Assembly (NCBI RefSeq): GCF_013426975.1
Contig: NZ_JACCPY010000001.1
Location: forward strand, 124,001-188,000
Reading direction: 5' to 3'
Source of the DNA: Sphaerotilus sulfidivorans
GTDB taxonomy: Bacteria; Pseudomonadota; Gammaproteobacteria; Burkholderiales; Burkholderiaceae_C
Length of the DNA: 64,000 nucleotides
Shown: positions 8,202-16,998 of the stretch, piece by piece
How the letters are laid out: each line of letters begins with the position of its first letter
How positions within the stretch are numbered: position 1 is the first letter of the stretch
The notes under the pieces: model-generated
The model's database searches: none
What the model was told of the DNA's origin: nothing
Seen by the model: the letters and a program-made list of their open reading frames with translations, nothing else
Translations under genes and position numbers: made by a program

Positions 8202-8791
8202 AGGATGCGGCAGGCGTCGTCGAAGTCCAGGCGCGCGGCACGCGGGCGCAGGCCGGCGGGGTCGCCGTGGCCGAGATTGCACACCAGCAGCGTCTTCACC
8301 GCGGTGCCGCCCCAGAAGGCGGCGTCCACGCCGGCGGCGTCGAAGCCGGCCATCGGGCCGCAGTCCAGGCCCAGCGAGCGCGCGGCCAGGATGAAGTAGC
8401 CGGTCTGCAGCGTGGCGTTGAAGCGCGCCATGTGCTCGACCTTGGCCGGCTGGCCCGCGAAGGCGGCAGCAGGCACATGCGGCGCCAGCCGGCCCATCGT
8501 CGCGGGAAAGTCGAGGTCGGCGCCCAGCACCGCCACCACCGGCGCAGCGGCGGTCTTGGCACGGTTGCCCTCGGCCATCAGCGGCAGCAGCGCAGCACGC
8601 GCCTCGGCCGAGACGATGAAGCGCACCCGCAGCGGGCCGCAGTTCATCGCCGTCGGCGCCCATTTCAGGCGCTCGTGCAGCTCGCGCAGCAGTTCGGGCG
8701 CGACCGGGCGATCCTGCCAGGCGTTGTGGGTGCGCGCCTCCGAGAACAGCTGCGCAGAGGTGAGCGTGATCGTTTCCGGCGAGGTCGTCAT
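8198..8791 (-). CDS. RutE-like malonic semialdehyde reductase / nitroreductase family
   Basis: FMN-dependent nitroreductase fold of 197 residues. EARTHNAW, LKWAPTAMNCGPLR and GLDCGPMAGFD closely follow E. coli RutE, the reductase that turns malonic semialdehyde into 3-hydroxypropionate in pyrimidine breakdown. The other rut genes are absent, so the true substrate may be a different aldehyde, quinone or enone. The ATG at 8791 was chosen because the family begins just before the THN motif; the open frame upstream runs into the divergent DUF1841 gene. It is coupled by a GTGA overlap to the TauE-type permease. Confidence 0.82.
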   Translation of the reverse strand: MTTSPETITLTSAQLFSEARTHNAWQDRPVAPELLRELHERLKWAPTAMNCGPLRVRFIVSAEARAALLPLMAEGNRAKTAAAPVVAVLGADLDFPATMGRLAPHVPAAAFAGQPAKVEHMARFNATLQTGYFILAARSLGLDCGPMAGFDAAGVDAAFWGGTAVKTLLVCNLGHGDPAGLRPRAARLDFDDACRIL

Positions 8792-8849
8792 GGCGGGGCC
8801 GTCCGGCCCGCAGCCGGCAGCGACAGTGGAAAAAGGCCACAATTGTCGG

Positions 8850-9290
8850 ATGTTTGCCCCCAGCCAGAACGACGTCCGGACATTCTTCTGCGAGGCCTGG
8901 CGCAAGTCGCGCGCCGGCGAGCCGCTCTCGCCGATCGAGACCCTCGCGTCGCAGTGGATCGAGCTCCACCCCGAATACCATGCCGAGCTGGCCGACCTGC
9001 CCGCCGCGCTGGCCGCCGTCTACCAGGTCGAGGACGGCCGCACCAATCCCTTCCTGCACCTGTCGATGCACCTGAGCATCAGCGAGCAGGTCTCGATCGA
9101 CCAGCCGCGCGGCATCCGCCAGGCGGTCGAGCTGCTGGCCGCCAAGCGCGGCGACCTGCACGCGGCGCAGCACGAGGTGATGGAGTGCCTGGGCGAGATG
9201 ATCTGGGCCTCGCAGCGCAGCGGCCAGCCGCCCGACCCGCACGCCTACCTCGACGGCGTGCGCCGCCGCGCCACCGCCGACCGCGGCTGA
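8850..9290 (+). CDS. DUF1841 family protein
   Basis: A 146-residue cytoplasmic protein that matches the DUF1841 family of beta- and gammaproteobacteria, with FLHLSMHLSISEQVSIDQPRG-type core (residues 60-82) and HEVMECLGEMIW near residue 112. Function is unknown; the histidine-rich core HLSMHLS suggests metal binding, but this is a guess. A CACAAT hexamer ends 6 bases before the ATG, so the mRNA may be leaderless. It diverges from the nitroreductase gene and is followed after 16 bases by the Bcr/CflA transporter. Confidence 0.85.
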   Translation: MFAPSQNDVRTFFCEAWRKSRAGEPLSPIETLASQWIELHPEYHAELADLPAALAAVYQVEDGRTNPFLHLSMHLSISEQVSIDQPRGIRQAVELLAAKRGDLHAAQHEVMECLGEMIWASQRSGQPPDPHAYLDGVRRRATADRG

Positions 9291-9306
9291 AGCGGCAGAT
9301 CGCCCC

Positions 9307-10542
9307 ATGAGCGCCACCTCCCCCGCCGCCACCACCGTGGCCCGCCCGGCCGATCTGATCATCGCCATCGCGCTGGCGCTGCTGCTGGGCCTGCAGCCGG
9401 TCTCGACCGATCTCTACCTGCCGGCGCTGCCCGGCATCAAGACCGAGCTGGGCGCCTCGATGGTCGCCACCCAGCAGACCATGGCCGCACTGCTGCTGGC
9501 CTTCGGCTTCGGCCAGCTGGTCTGGGGGCCGGTGGCCGACCGCTTCGGCCGCCGGCCGGTGCTGCTGGTGTCGCTGTCGGCCTATCTGCTGTCCAGCCTG
9601 GCGGCGGCCGCCGCGGCCGACATCCAGGCGCTGATCCTCACCCGCATCGTGCAGGGCGCGGCGATGTCGGGCGCGGTGGTGGTGGCCCGCGCGATGGTGC
9701 GCGACCTCTACCAGCCCAGCGAGGGCATGCGCATCATGTCGCTGGGCATGTCGGGGCTGGGGCTGATCGCGCTCTCCAGCCCGCTGCTGGGCGGCCTGGT
9801 GACCGGCTGGTTCGGCTGGCGTGCCAGCTTCGTGACGATTGCGCTGATCGTGCTGGGCGCGCTGCTCTTCGTCGCGCTGCGCCTGCCCGAGACGATCCGC
9901 GAGCGCAATCCACACGCACTGCAGCCGGGTCCGCTGCTGCAGGGCTGGTCGCGCATCCTGCGTCATCCGACCTTTCTCGGCTGGTCCGGGCTGACCGCGG
10001 CGACCTACGGCGGCCTGTTCCTGTTCCTGTCGGGCTCGTCCTTCGTCTACATGCAGGTGCTGGGCCTGAGCGCGACCCAGTACGGCCTGGCGCTGTGCAG
10101 CAGCTCGGTGGCCTATCTGGCCGGCACGGTGGTGTGCCGGCGCTGGCTGGTGCGCCACGGCCCGACCGGCGCGGTGCGCCGCGCGGCGCTGATCTCGCTG
10201 GCCGGCGGCCTGTCGATGGCCGCGCTGGCGCTGGCCGGCGTGCAGACGGTCTGGGCGGTGCTGCTGCCGCAGCTGGCCTATGCCTTCGGCCACGGCACGC
10301 ACCAGCCCTGCGGGCAGGCCGGCGTGGTCGGCCCCTTCCCCCAGCAGGCCGGCATGGCCTCGGCGCTGTCGGGCTTCATTCTGGCGGCGACCGCCTTCCT
10401 GCTCGGCCAGTGGCTGGGCGGCGCGCTCGACGGCACGACCCGGCCGCTGGCCTGCGGCGTGGGCGCGGCCTCGGTGGCGGTGGCGCTGATCGGCTGGACC
10501 GTGGTGCAGCGCCACGGCCTGCCGGCGGAGAAACACGCATGA
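9307..10542 (+). CDS. Bcr/CflA-family multidrug MFS transporter
   Basis: Proton-driven inner-membrane exporter of 411 residues with about 12 transmembrane helices. [11 protein letters not shown] in helix 1, the loop motif [14 protein letters not shown] near residue 78 and [21 protein letters not shown] are diagnostic of the Bcr/CflA subfamily, which exports bicyclomycin, chloramphenicol or sulfonamides. The stop overlaps the miaA start as ATGA, so they are cotranscribed. The natural substrate is unknown. Confidence 0.9.
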   Translation: MSATSPAATTVARPADLIIAIALALLLGLQPVSTDLYLPALPGIKTELGASMVATQQTMAALLLAFGFGQLVWGPVADRFGRRPVLLVSLSAYLLSSLAAAAAADIQALILTRIVQGAAMSGAVVVARAMVRDLYQPSEGMRIMSLGMSGLGLIALSSPLLGGLVTGWFGWRASFVTIALIVLGALLFVALRLPETIRERNPHALQPGPLLQGWSRILRHPTFLGWSGLTAATYGGLFLFLSGSSFVYMQVLGLSATQYGLALCSSSVAYLAGTVVCRRWLVRHGPTGAVRRAALISLAGGLSMAALALAGVQTVWAVLLPQLAYAFGHGTHQPCGQAGVVGPFPQQAGMASALSGFILAATAFLLGQWLGGALDGTTRPLACGVGAASVAVALIGWTVVQRHGLPAEKHA

Positions 10543-11519
10543 GCGCCGCCCCGGTGCTGGTGATCGCCGGCCCGACCGCCTCGGGCAAGACCGGCGCGGC
10601 GCTGGCGCTGGCGCGTGCGGCGCGCGCGCGCGGCCTGCCGCCGGTGGAGATCATCAGCGTCGACTCGGCGCTGGTCTACCGCGGCATGGACATCGGCACC
10701 GCCAAGCCCACGCCGGCCGAGCGGGCCGAGGCGCCGCACCACCTGATCGACCTGATCGAGCCGACCGCCGCCTACTCGGCCGCCGAGTTCGTCGCCGACA
10801 CGCGCCGGCTGATCGGCGAGATCCGCGCGCGCGGCGCCGAGCCGGTGCTCGCCGGCGGCACGATGCTCTATCTGAAGGCGCTGTTCGACGGCCTGGACAC
10901 GCTGCCGCCGGCCGACGCCGCGCTGCGCGCCGAGCTGGACGCGCAGGCCGCGCAGATCGGCTGGCCGGCGATGCACGCGGAGCTGGTGCGCATCGACCCG
11001 GTCACCGCCGCGCGGCTGGCGCCGAACGACGCGCAGCGCATCCAGCGCGCGCTGGAGGTCTGGCGCCTGAGCGGGCAGCCGCTGTCGGCCTGGCACACCG
11101 GACGCTTCGACCGCGCGCGGGTGGCCGAGGCGGCCCGGCCCGACGAGTTCCGGCTGCTGTCGCTGGAGCCGCAGGAGCGCGCCTGGCTGCACGCGCGCAT
11201 CGCGCAGCGCTTCGAGGTCATGCTGGCCGAGGGCTTCGTGCCCGAGGTCGAGCGGCTGCGCGCGCGCGGCGACCTCGACCCCGGCCTGCCGTCGATGCGC
11301 TGCGTCGGCTACCGCCAGGCCTGGGAGGCGCTCGACGGCCTGTGGCCGGCCGACGAGCTGGCCGAGCGCGGCATCGCCGCGACCCGCCAGCTCGCCAAGC
11401 GCCAGCTCACCTGGCTGCGCGGCATGCCGCAGCGCGAGGTCATCGCCGCCGACGGGCCCGACCCGGTCGGCGCGGTGCTGGCGCGCGGCCTGCCGCTGCT
11501 GGAGGCGCGGGCACGATGA
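10539..11519 (+). CDS. miaA: tRNA dimethylallyltransferase MiaA
   Basis: Transfers dimethylallyl from DMAPP to A37 of tRNAs reading UNN codons. The 326-residue protein has the P-loop GPTASGKT at residues 9-16, [17 protein letters not shown], the substrate loop [10 protein letters not shown] and the C-terminal [14 protein letters not shown]. Length is normal. It overlaps the upstream Bcr gene by ATGA and the downstream ABC ATPase gene by 4 bases. Usual neighbours such as mutL and hfq are absent. Confidence 0.96.
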   Translation: MSAAPVLVIAGPTASGKTGAALALARAARARGLPPVEIISVDSALVYRGMDIGTAKPTPAERAEAPHHLIDLIEPTAAYSAAEFVADTRRLIGEIRARGAEPVLAGGTMLYLKALFDGLDTLPPADAALRAELDAQAAQIGWPAMHAELVRIDPVTAARLAPNDAQRIQRALEVWRLSGQPLSAWHTGRFDRARVAEAARPDEFRLLSLEPQERAWLHARIAQRFEVMLAEGFVPEVERLRARGDLDPGLPSMRCVGYRQAWEALDGLWPADELAERGIAATRQLAKRQLTWLRGMPQREVIAADGPDPVGAVLARGLPLLEARAR

Positions 11520-12193
11520 CGCCGGCACCGCTGCTGCGCCTGCAGGGCCTGGGCAAGGCCTACCGCGACACGCCGGTCTTCGACGCGGTCAGTCTGGAGA
11601 TGGCGCCGGGCGAGGTGGTGGCGCTGGTGGGCGACTCCGGCGTGGGCAAGTCCACGCTGCTGAACTGCATCGCCGGGCTGGACCGCGCCGACCGCGGCCA
11701 GGTCGAGATCGCCGGCCGCGAGGTGCAGTCGCTCGACGATCACGCCGCCGCGCTGCTGCGCCGCGAGGCGCTGGGCTTCGTCTTCCAGGCCTTCCATGTG
11801 CTGCCGCATCTGAGCGTGGCCGACAACATCGCGCTGCCGCTGCTGCTGCTGGGCTGGCGCGAGCGCACGGCCATCGACGCCCGCGTGGCCGAGCTGCTGG
11901 CCGAGGTCGATCTGGCCGGGCTGGGCCCGCGCCGCCCGCGCGAACTCTCCGGCGGCCAGCTCCAGCGGGTGGCGATCGCACGCGCGCTGGTGCACCGCCC
12001 GGCGCTGATCCTGGCCGACGAGCCCACCGGCAATCTCGATCCGCGCACCGCGCAGCGGGTGCTCGACCTGCTGGTCGGCCAGGCACGGCGCCACCGGGCC
12101 GGCTGTCTGATCGTCACCCACTCGGAGAGCGCCGCCGCGCAGGCCGACCGGCGGCTGCGGCTGCGCGCCGACGGCATCGAGGCGCTGCGATGA
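11516..12193 (+). CDS. ABC transporter ATP-binding protein (LolD/AttE type)
   Basis: ATPase subunit of 225 residues that would power an FtsX-type permease. Walker A is GDSGVGKST (near residue 40), the signature is LSGGQLQRV and Walker B is [12 protein letters not shown]. This is the MacB/LolD/FtsE class. The matching permease and an AttH-like exported protein lie at 13179-16927, but an inverted GGDEF gene separates them from this ATPase. It is translationally coupled to miaA, which makes its expression depend on the bcr-miaA transcript. Agrobacterium attEFGH has the same three kinds of part. Confidence 0.88.
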   Translation: MTPAPLLRLQGLGKAYRDTPVFDAVSLEMAPGEVVALVGDSGVGKSTLLNCIAGLDRADRGQVEIAGREVQSLDDHAAALLRREALGFVFQAFHVLPHLSVADNIALPLLLLGWRERTAIDARVAELLAEVDLAGLGPRRPRELSGGQLQRVAIARALVHRPALILADEPTGNLDPRTAQRVLDLLVGQARRHRAGCLIVTHSESAAAQADRRLRLRADGIEALR

Positions 12194-12216
12194 ACCCTGC
12201 CGAGCGGTCCGCGACC

Positions 12217-13077
12217 TCAGCCGCCGAGCGACAGCGGCAGGGTGTGCACCCGGTCGCGGCCGGCACGCTTGGCGTCGTAGAGCGCCTGGTCGGTGGCACG
12301 GATCAGCGCATCCAGCGTCGGCGTGGCCGCGCTCATCGCCACCACCCCGAGACTGATGGTCACCGGCACCTGCAGCGGATGCTGCGGATCGCGCAGCCCG
12401 GTCTGCACCGCCTGGCGCATGCGCTCGGCCAGCCGCACCGCCTCGCGCTGGCCGGTCTCGGGCAGCAGCACGATGAACTCCTCGCCGCCGAAGCGCGCCA
12501 GCAGATCGGTGCGCCGCAGCGTCGCCGCGCAGGTCTGCGCGATCTCGACCAGCAGCCGGTCGCCGGTCTGGTGGCCGTGCTCGTCATTGACACGCTTGAA
12601 ATGATCGACATCGATCAGCACCAGCGCCAGCGCACGGCCATGCCGGGTGGCACGCTCGAACTCCAGCGCGGCCTGGGTCATGAACCAGCGGCGGTTGCGC
12701 ACACCGGTCAGCGCATCGGTCAGCGCCAGGTGCTCGGCACGGCTGCGCGCCTGGTCGAGCGCGACGATCAGCCGCAGCGTGATGCCTGCGCCCAGCCCGG
12801 CGATCGGCACCGGCAGCAGCGTGGCCAGCAGCAGCGAGCGGGTGCTCAGCGGCCAGCCCGCCAGCAGATGCCACAGCACATCGAGCAGCACCGACAGCAG
12901 CACGCTGGAGCCGACGATGGCCAGCGTGGCCTGCCTCACCCCGATCCGGTGCACCCAGTCGGCCAGCCGGTCCATCCACGGACCGAAGCCGGTCGGCAGG
13001 CGCTGCGCCGCCTCGACCGGTTCACCCACCGCCGCCGGATTGGCCAAGTTTGCCGGATGGGTTTCGGGATCGTTCAT
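12217..13077 (-). CDS. Membrane diguanylate cyclase (GGDEF)
   Basis: Makes c-di-GMP from two GTP. The 286-residue protein has two or three hydrophobic segments (about residues 49-73 and 81-107), then a GGDEF domain. The active-site loop GGEEF is at 197-201 and the inhibitory site RRTD at 188-191 is intact, so the enzyme should be active and feedback-controlled. DALTGVRNRR and LIDVDHFKRVND are family landmarks. The gene lies on the opposite strand between the ATPase and permease of one ABC system, an arrangement that looks like a later insertion. Confidence 0.93.
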   Translation of the reverse strand: MNDPETHPANLANPAAVGEPVEAAQRLPTGFGPWMDRLADWVHRIGVRQATLAIVGSSVLLSVLLDVLWHLLAGWPLSTRSLLLATLLPVPIAGLGAGITLRLIVALDQARSRAEHLALTDALTGVRNRRWFMTQAALEFERATRHGRALALVLIDVDHFKRVNDEHGHQTGDRLLVEIAQTCAATLRRTDLLARFGGEEFIVLLPETGQREAVRLAERMRQAVQTGLRDPQHPLQVPVTISLGVVAMSAATPTLDALIRATDQALYDAKRAGRDRVHTLPLSLGG

Positions 13078-13144
13078 GTTCTTGGATTGAATCTGGAACG
13101 TGGATCAGGTACTGCAACGGATTGTGCGCTCAAATCTGCTCACA

Positions 13145-13161
13145 AACGGTACCGAACCGTT
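13145..13161. promoter_or_regulatory. Inverted repeat upstream of the FtsX-type permease
   Basis: AACGGT/ACCGTT with a 5-base centre in the comparatively AT-rich 101-base gap between the divergent GGDEF gene and the permease gene. It ends 17 bases before the permease start, so it could be an operator or part of a leader hairpin. No factor can be named. Confidence 0.35.
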
Positions 13162-13178
13162 GCAATGCAGACACGCCT

Positions 13179-15761
13179 GTGACGACCTCGCCTGCCTCGC
13201 CCCCCCTCGTGCGCCCGAGTCGCCCGGCCGGCGCCCTGCCGCTGCTGCTGACGCTGATCGCGCAGGAGATGCGCCACCATCCCGGCCGGGTCGCGGTGGC
13301 GCTGCTGGCGGTCGCGCTGGGCGTGGCGCTGGCCTTTGCGGTGCATCTGATCAATGCCTCGGCGCTGGCCGAATTCGGCCAGGCGGTGCGCACCGTCAAC
13401 GGCCAGCCGGATCTGGAGCTGCGCCCGGCCGGCGCCCGGCAGCTCGACGAGGCGCTGTATGCGCAGGTCGCGGCGCGGCCGGAGGTGGCGCTGGCCAGCC
13501 CGGTGATCGAGATCGACACGGTCGCGCTGGACGCGGGCGGGCGCAAGCGCGGCCTGCGGGTGATCGGCCAGGACATGCTGGTGGCCGCGTCGCTGGCGCC
13601 GGCGCTGCTGCCGCGCGCCGATCCGGCGCTGCGCGAGGCCTCGGGTGACGCGCCCCGGCTGGCGGCGCTCGATCCGGACCGTGTCTTCCTGAACCCGGCG
13701 GCGCAGCGCCTGTTCGGCGTGGCCCCGGGGGGAACGCTGCGGGTGCAGAGCGGCGGCCGGCTGGTGGCGCTGACGGTCGGCGGCTCGGTGGCGGCCGACA
13801 CCGCGCCGCTGGCGGTGATCGACATCGCCGGCGCGCAGGCGCATTTCGACCGGCTCGGCCAGCTCGGCCGCATCGACCTGCGCCTGGTGCCCGGCGCCGA
13901 CCGCGCAGCGCTGCTGGCCGCGCTCGGCCCCGGCGTGCGCGCGGCCGCGCCGGACGAGGCGGCGCAGCGGGTCTCCAATCTGTCCCAGGCCTACCGGGTC
14001 AATCTGACGGTGCTGGCGCTGGTGGCGCTGTTCACCGGCGCCTTCCTGGTGTTCTCGGTGCAGTCGCAGGCGGTGGCCAAGCGGGTGCCGCAGCTCGCGC
14101 TGCTGGGCGTGATCGGCATGACCGGCCGCGAACGGCTGGCGCTGGTGCTGCTGGAATCGGCGCTGCTGGGCGGCGCGGGCGCGCTGATCGGCCTGGCGCT
14201 GGGCGCCGGTCTGGCGCTGCTGGCGCTGCAGGTGCTCGGCGGTGATCTGGGCAGTGGCCTGCTGGGCGGCGGTGCGCCGGCGCTGCAGTGGTCCGGCCGC
14301 GCGGCAGCGGTCTATGGCGGCCTGGGCCTGCTGGCGGCGCTGGCTGGCGGCTGGCAGCCGGCGCAGGTCGCCGCCCGGCTGGCCCCGGCCCAGAGCCTCA
14401 AGGGCCTGGGCGGCGAGGATCTGCAGGCGCGCCGGCCCTGGCTGGGCCCGCTGCTGCTGGCGCTGGGCGTGGCGCTGGCCTTTGCGCCGCCCTGGCAGGG
14501 CCTGCCGCTGGGCGCCTATGCGGCGGTGGCGCTGCTGCTGGTGGGCGGCATCGTCACCGTGCCGCTGCTGGTGGGCGGGGTGCTGGGCCGCCGGCCCGGT
14601 GCGCGCCAGCCGATCCTGCTGCTGGCGCTCGAGCGCGCCCGCGACCAGCGCGACAGCGCCACCATCACGGTGGCCGGCGTGGTCGCCAGCCTGGCGCTGT
14701 CGGTGGCGCTGACGGTGATGGTGGCGAGCTTCCGCGACTCGGTCACCGGCTGGCTCGACGAGGTGCTGCCGGCCGACCTGTACGCGCGCACCGCCGCCAC
14801 CGTCGCCCAGGCCGACGGCGCCTATCTGGAGCCGGACTTCGTGCGCGCCGCCGCCGCCCTGCCCGGCGTGGCGCGGGTGCAGGCGCAGCGCATCGTGCCG
14901 GTCGATCTGGATCCGGCGCGGCCACCGCTGGCGCTGATCGCCCGCGAGATCGGCGACGCGCGACGCACGCTGCCGCTGGTGGGCGAGCCGACCGAGCCGG
15001 CCGGCGACGGCCTCCCCGAGATCTGGGCCAGCGAAGGTGCGGTCGCGCTGCATGGCCTGGCGCCGGGCCGGGTGCTGGCGCTGCCGCTGCCCGATGGCCG
15101 CCGCATCGAGGTGCGGGTGCGCGGCGTCTGGCGCGACTACGCGCGCCAGAGCGGCGCGCTGGCGATCGAGCGCGACACCTGGCAGCGCCTGAGCGGCGAC
15201 CGGCGGGTCAACGATCTGGCGCTGTGGCTGGCGCCGGGCACCGATCCGGGCGCGGTGCAGGCCGGCCTGCGCGCGCTGGCGGCCGATGCGGCGCTGCTGG
15301 AGATCGCCACGCCGGCGCAGATCCGCGCCACCTCGCTGGCGATCTTCGACCGCAGCTTCGCGGTGACCTACTGGCTGCAGGCGGTGGCGATCGTCATCGG
15401 GCTGTTCGGCATCGCGGCGAGCTTCTCGTCGCAGGTGCTGGCGCGCCGGCGCGAGTTCGGCGCGCTGCAGCATCTGGGCATGGCGCGCCGCCAGGTGCTG
15501 GCGCTGGTCTGCGCCGAAGGGGCGGTGTGGACCGGCTTCGGCGCGCTGCTCGGGCTGGCGCTGGGGCTGGCGGTCAGCGTGGTGCTGGTGCATGTGGTCA
15601 ATCCGCAGAGCTTTCACTGGACGATGGAGATGGCCCTGCCCTGGGGCCGGCTGGCCGCGCTGGTCGCGGCGGTGCTGGCCGCCGGCACGCTGACCGCCTG
15701 GATCGCCGGCCGGGCCGCCGCATCGCGCGAGATGGCGCTGGCCGTCAAGGAGGACTGGTGA
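13179..15761 (+). CDS. FtsX-type ABC transporter permease (two FtsX units)
   Basis: Inner-membrane permease of 860 residues. An N-terminal helix (near 30-50) and a periplasmic MacB-like domain are followed by a block of helices (about 270-470), a second periplasmic domain, and a C-terminal FtsX block (about 735-850). ARRREFGALQHLGMARRQ near residue 755 is the cytoplasmic coupling region. This two-unit arrangement is seen in permeases that partner LolD- or AttE-like ATPases. The GTG at 13179 was chosen because the frame upstream is unlike protein. It overlaps the AttH-like gene by one base. The cognate ATPase is probably that at 11516. Confidence 0.88.
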   Translation: MTTSPASPPLVRPSRPAGALPLLLTLIAQEMRHHPGRVAVALLAVALGVALAFAVHLINASALAEFGQAVRTVNGQPDLELRPAGARQLDEALYAQVAARPEVALASPVIEIDTVALDAGGRKRGLRVIGQDMLVAASLAPALLPRADPALREASGDAPRLAALDPDRVFLNPAAQRLFGVAPGGTLRVQSGGRLVALTVGGSVAADTAPLAVIDIAGAQAHFDRLGQLGRIDLRLVPGADRAALLAALGPGVRAAAPDEAAQRVSNLSQAYRVNLTVLALVALFTGAFLVFSVQSQAVAKRVPQLALLGVIGMTGRERLALVLLESALLGGAGALIGLALGAGLALLALQVLGGDLGSGLLGGGAPALQWSGRAAAVYGGLGLLAALAGGWQPAQVAARLAPAQSLKGLGGEDLQARRPWLGPLLLALGVALAFAPPWQGLPLGAYAAVALLLVGGIVTVPLLVGGVLGRRPGARQPILLLALERARDQRDSATITVAGVVASLALSVALTVMVASFRDSVTGWLDEVLPADLYARTAATVAQADGAYLEPDFVRAAAALPGVARVQAQRIVPVDLDPARPPLALIAREIGDARRTLPLVGEPTEPAGDGLPEIWASEGAVALHGLAPGRVLALPLPDGRRIEVRVRGVWRDYARQSGALAIERDTWQRLSGDRRVNDLALWLAPGTDPGAVQAGLRALAADAALLEIATPAQIRATSLAIFDRSFAVTYWLQAVAIVIGLFGIAASFSSQVLARRREFGALQHLGMARRQVLALVCAEGAVWTGFGALLGLALGLAVSVVLVHVVNPQSFHWTMEMALPWGRLAALVAAVLAAGTLTAWIAGRAAASREMALAVKEDW

Positions 15762-16927
15762 TGACACCGATCTCGCCGCCCCCACCACCACGCCGGCTTT
15801 CACGCCGCGCGCTGCTGCGTGCCGCCGCACTGACAGCACCGCTGCCGGCCGCTTCGGCCCCCTCGGCACCGGCCGGCGTGCGCCCGCGCGCACTGGTCTT
15901 TCCGGCCGACTTCGGCGCCCATCCCGACACCCGCACCGAATGGTGGTACGCCACCGGCTGGCTGGCCGACCCGGCCCGGCCCGGCGAGCCCACCCACGGC
16001 TTCCAGGTGACGTTCTTCCGCTCGCGGACCGCGCTGGCGCAGCGCCAGCCGCCGCATCCGAGCGCGTTTGCCGCGCGGCAGCTGATCTTCGCCCATGCCG
16101 CGCTGACCGATCTGGGCGCGCGGCGCCAGCATCACGACCAGCGCATCGCGCGCGAGGGCTTCGGCCGCGCCGGCGCCGCCCTCGGCGACACCCGCGCCAC
16201 GCTCGGCGACTGGCATCTGGCCCGCGAAGCCGGCGTGAACAGCGACACCAGCCTGTACCGAGCCCGGGTCGGGTCGGCCGCGCTGGGCGGCACGCTGAAG
16301 CTGGTGCTGCGCACGACGCAGCCGCTGCTGCTGCAGGGCAGCGCCGGCTTCTCCCGCAAGGGCCCGGACCCGGAGCAGGCCAGCCACTACTACAGCCAGC
16401 CGCAGCTGGCGGTCGAGGCGCGCTGGCAGCCCGAGGGCGCTGCGGCCGCCGCACGCACGCTGGCCGGCCGCGGCTGGCTCGACCATGAGTGGAGCGAAAC
16501 GCTCCTGCACCCGCAGGCGGTCGGCTGGGACTGGATCGGCATGAACCTGGACGACGGCAGCGCGCTGACCGCCTTCCGGCTGCGCCGCGCCGACGGCAGC
16601 ACGCTGTGGGCCGGCGGCTCCTGGCGCCGCGCCGGCCAGACGCCGCTGCAGGCCCGGGCCTTCGGCCCGGACGAGGTGCGCTTCACGCCCGGCCGCCACT
16701 GGAGCAGCGCGGCCACCGGCGCACGCTACCCGGTCGAATGGCAGGTCGGGACGCCGGCCGGACGCTGGACGGTGCAGGCCCTGCTCGACGCGCAGGAACT
16801 CGACAGCCGCGGCAGCACCGGCACCGTCTACTGGGAAGGCCTGAGTGCGCTGATCGGGCCCGACGGCCGCCGCGCCGGGCTGGGCTACCTCGAGATGACC
16901 GGCTATGCCGGCCGGCTGGCGCTGTAG
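15761..16927 (+). CDS. AttH/CrtC-like exported lipocalin-type protein
   Basis: A 388-residue protein of the CrtC (carotenoid hydratase)/AttH family. A twin-arginine type leader (SRRALLRAAALTAPLPAASA, residues 20-39) suggests Tat export. RTEWWYATGWL, HYYSQPQL, GRGWLDHEWSE and WDWIGMNL match the family. Carotenoid genes are absent here, and the gene is coupled to an ABC permease, as attH is in Agrobacterium, so a role in lipid or hydrophobic-molecule handling at the membrane is more likely than carotenoid hydration. That role is inference. Confidence 0.85.
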   Translation: MTPISPPPPPRRLSRRALLRAAALTAPLPAASAPSAPAGVRPRALVFPADFGAHPDTRTEWWYATGWLADPARPGEPTHGFQVTFFRSRTALAQRQPPHPSAFAARQLIFAHAALTDLGARRQHHDQRIAREGFGRAGAALGDTRATLGDWHLAREAGVNSDTSLYRARVGSAALGGTLKLVLRTTQPLLLQGSAGFSRKGPDPEQASHYYSQPQLAVEARWQPEGAAAAARTLAGRGWLDHEWSETLLHPQAVGWDWIGMNLDDGSALTAFRLRRADGSTLWAGGSWRRAGQTPLQARAFGPDEVRFTPGRHWSSAATGARYPVEWQVGTPAGRWTVQALLDAQELDSRGSTGTVYWEGLSALIGPDGRRAGLGYLEMTGYAGRLAL

Positions 16928-16998
16928 GCTGCCCCGACCTCCCCACTGGATTGCACACGACTTTGCACACGATTGCGCACGATGTCCGCACCCGCACG

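Noticed and set aside
13140-16454. An 1104-codon open frame on the minus strand under the FtsX-type permease
   Set aside because: Low complexity and arginine/glutamine rich, with no domain; it mirrors the third-position GC bias of the permease gene.
15761-16927. Carotenoid biosynthesis gene crtC
   Set aside because: The fold matches, but there are no other carotenoid genes and the gene is coupled to an ABC permease, as attH is.
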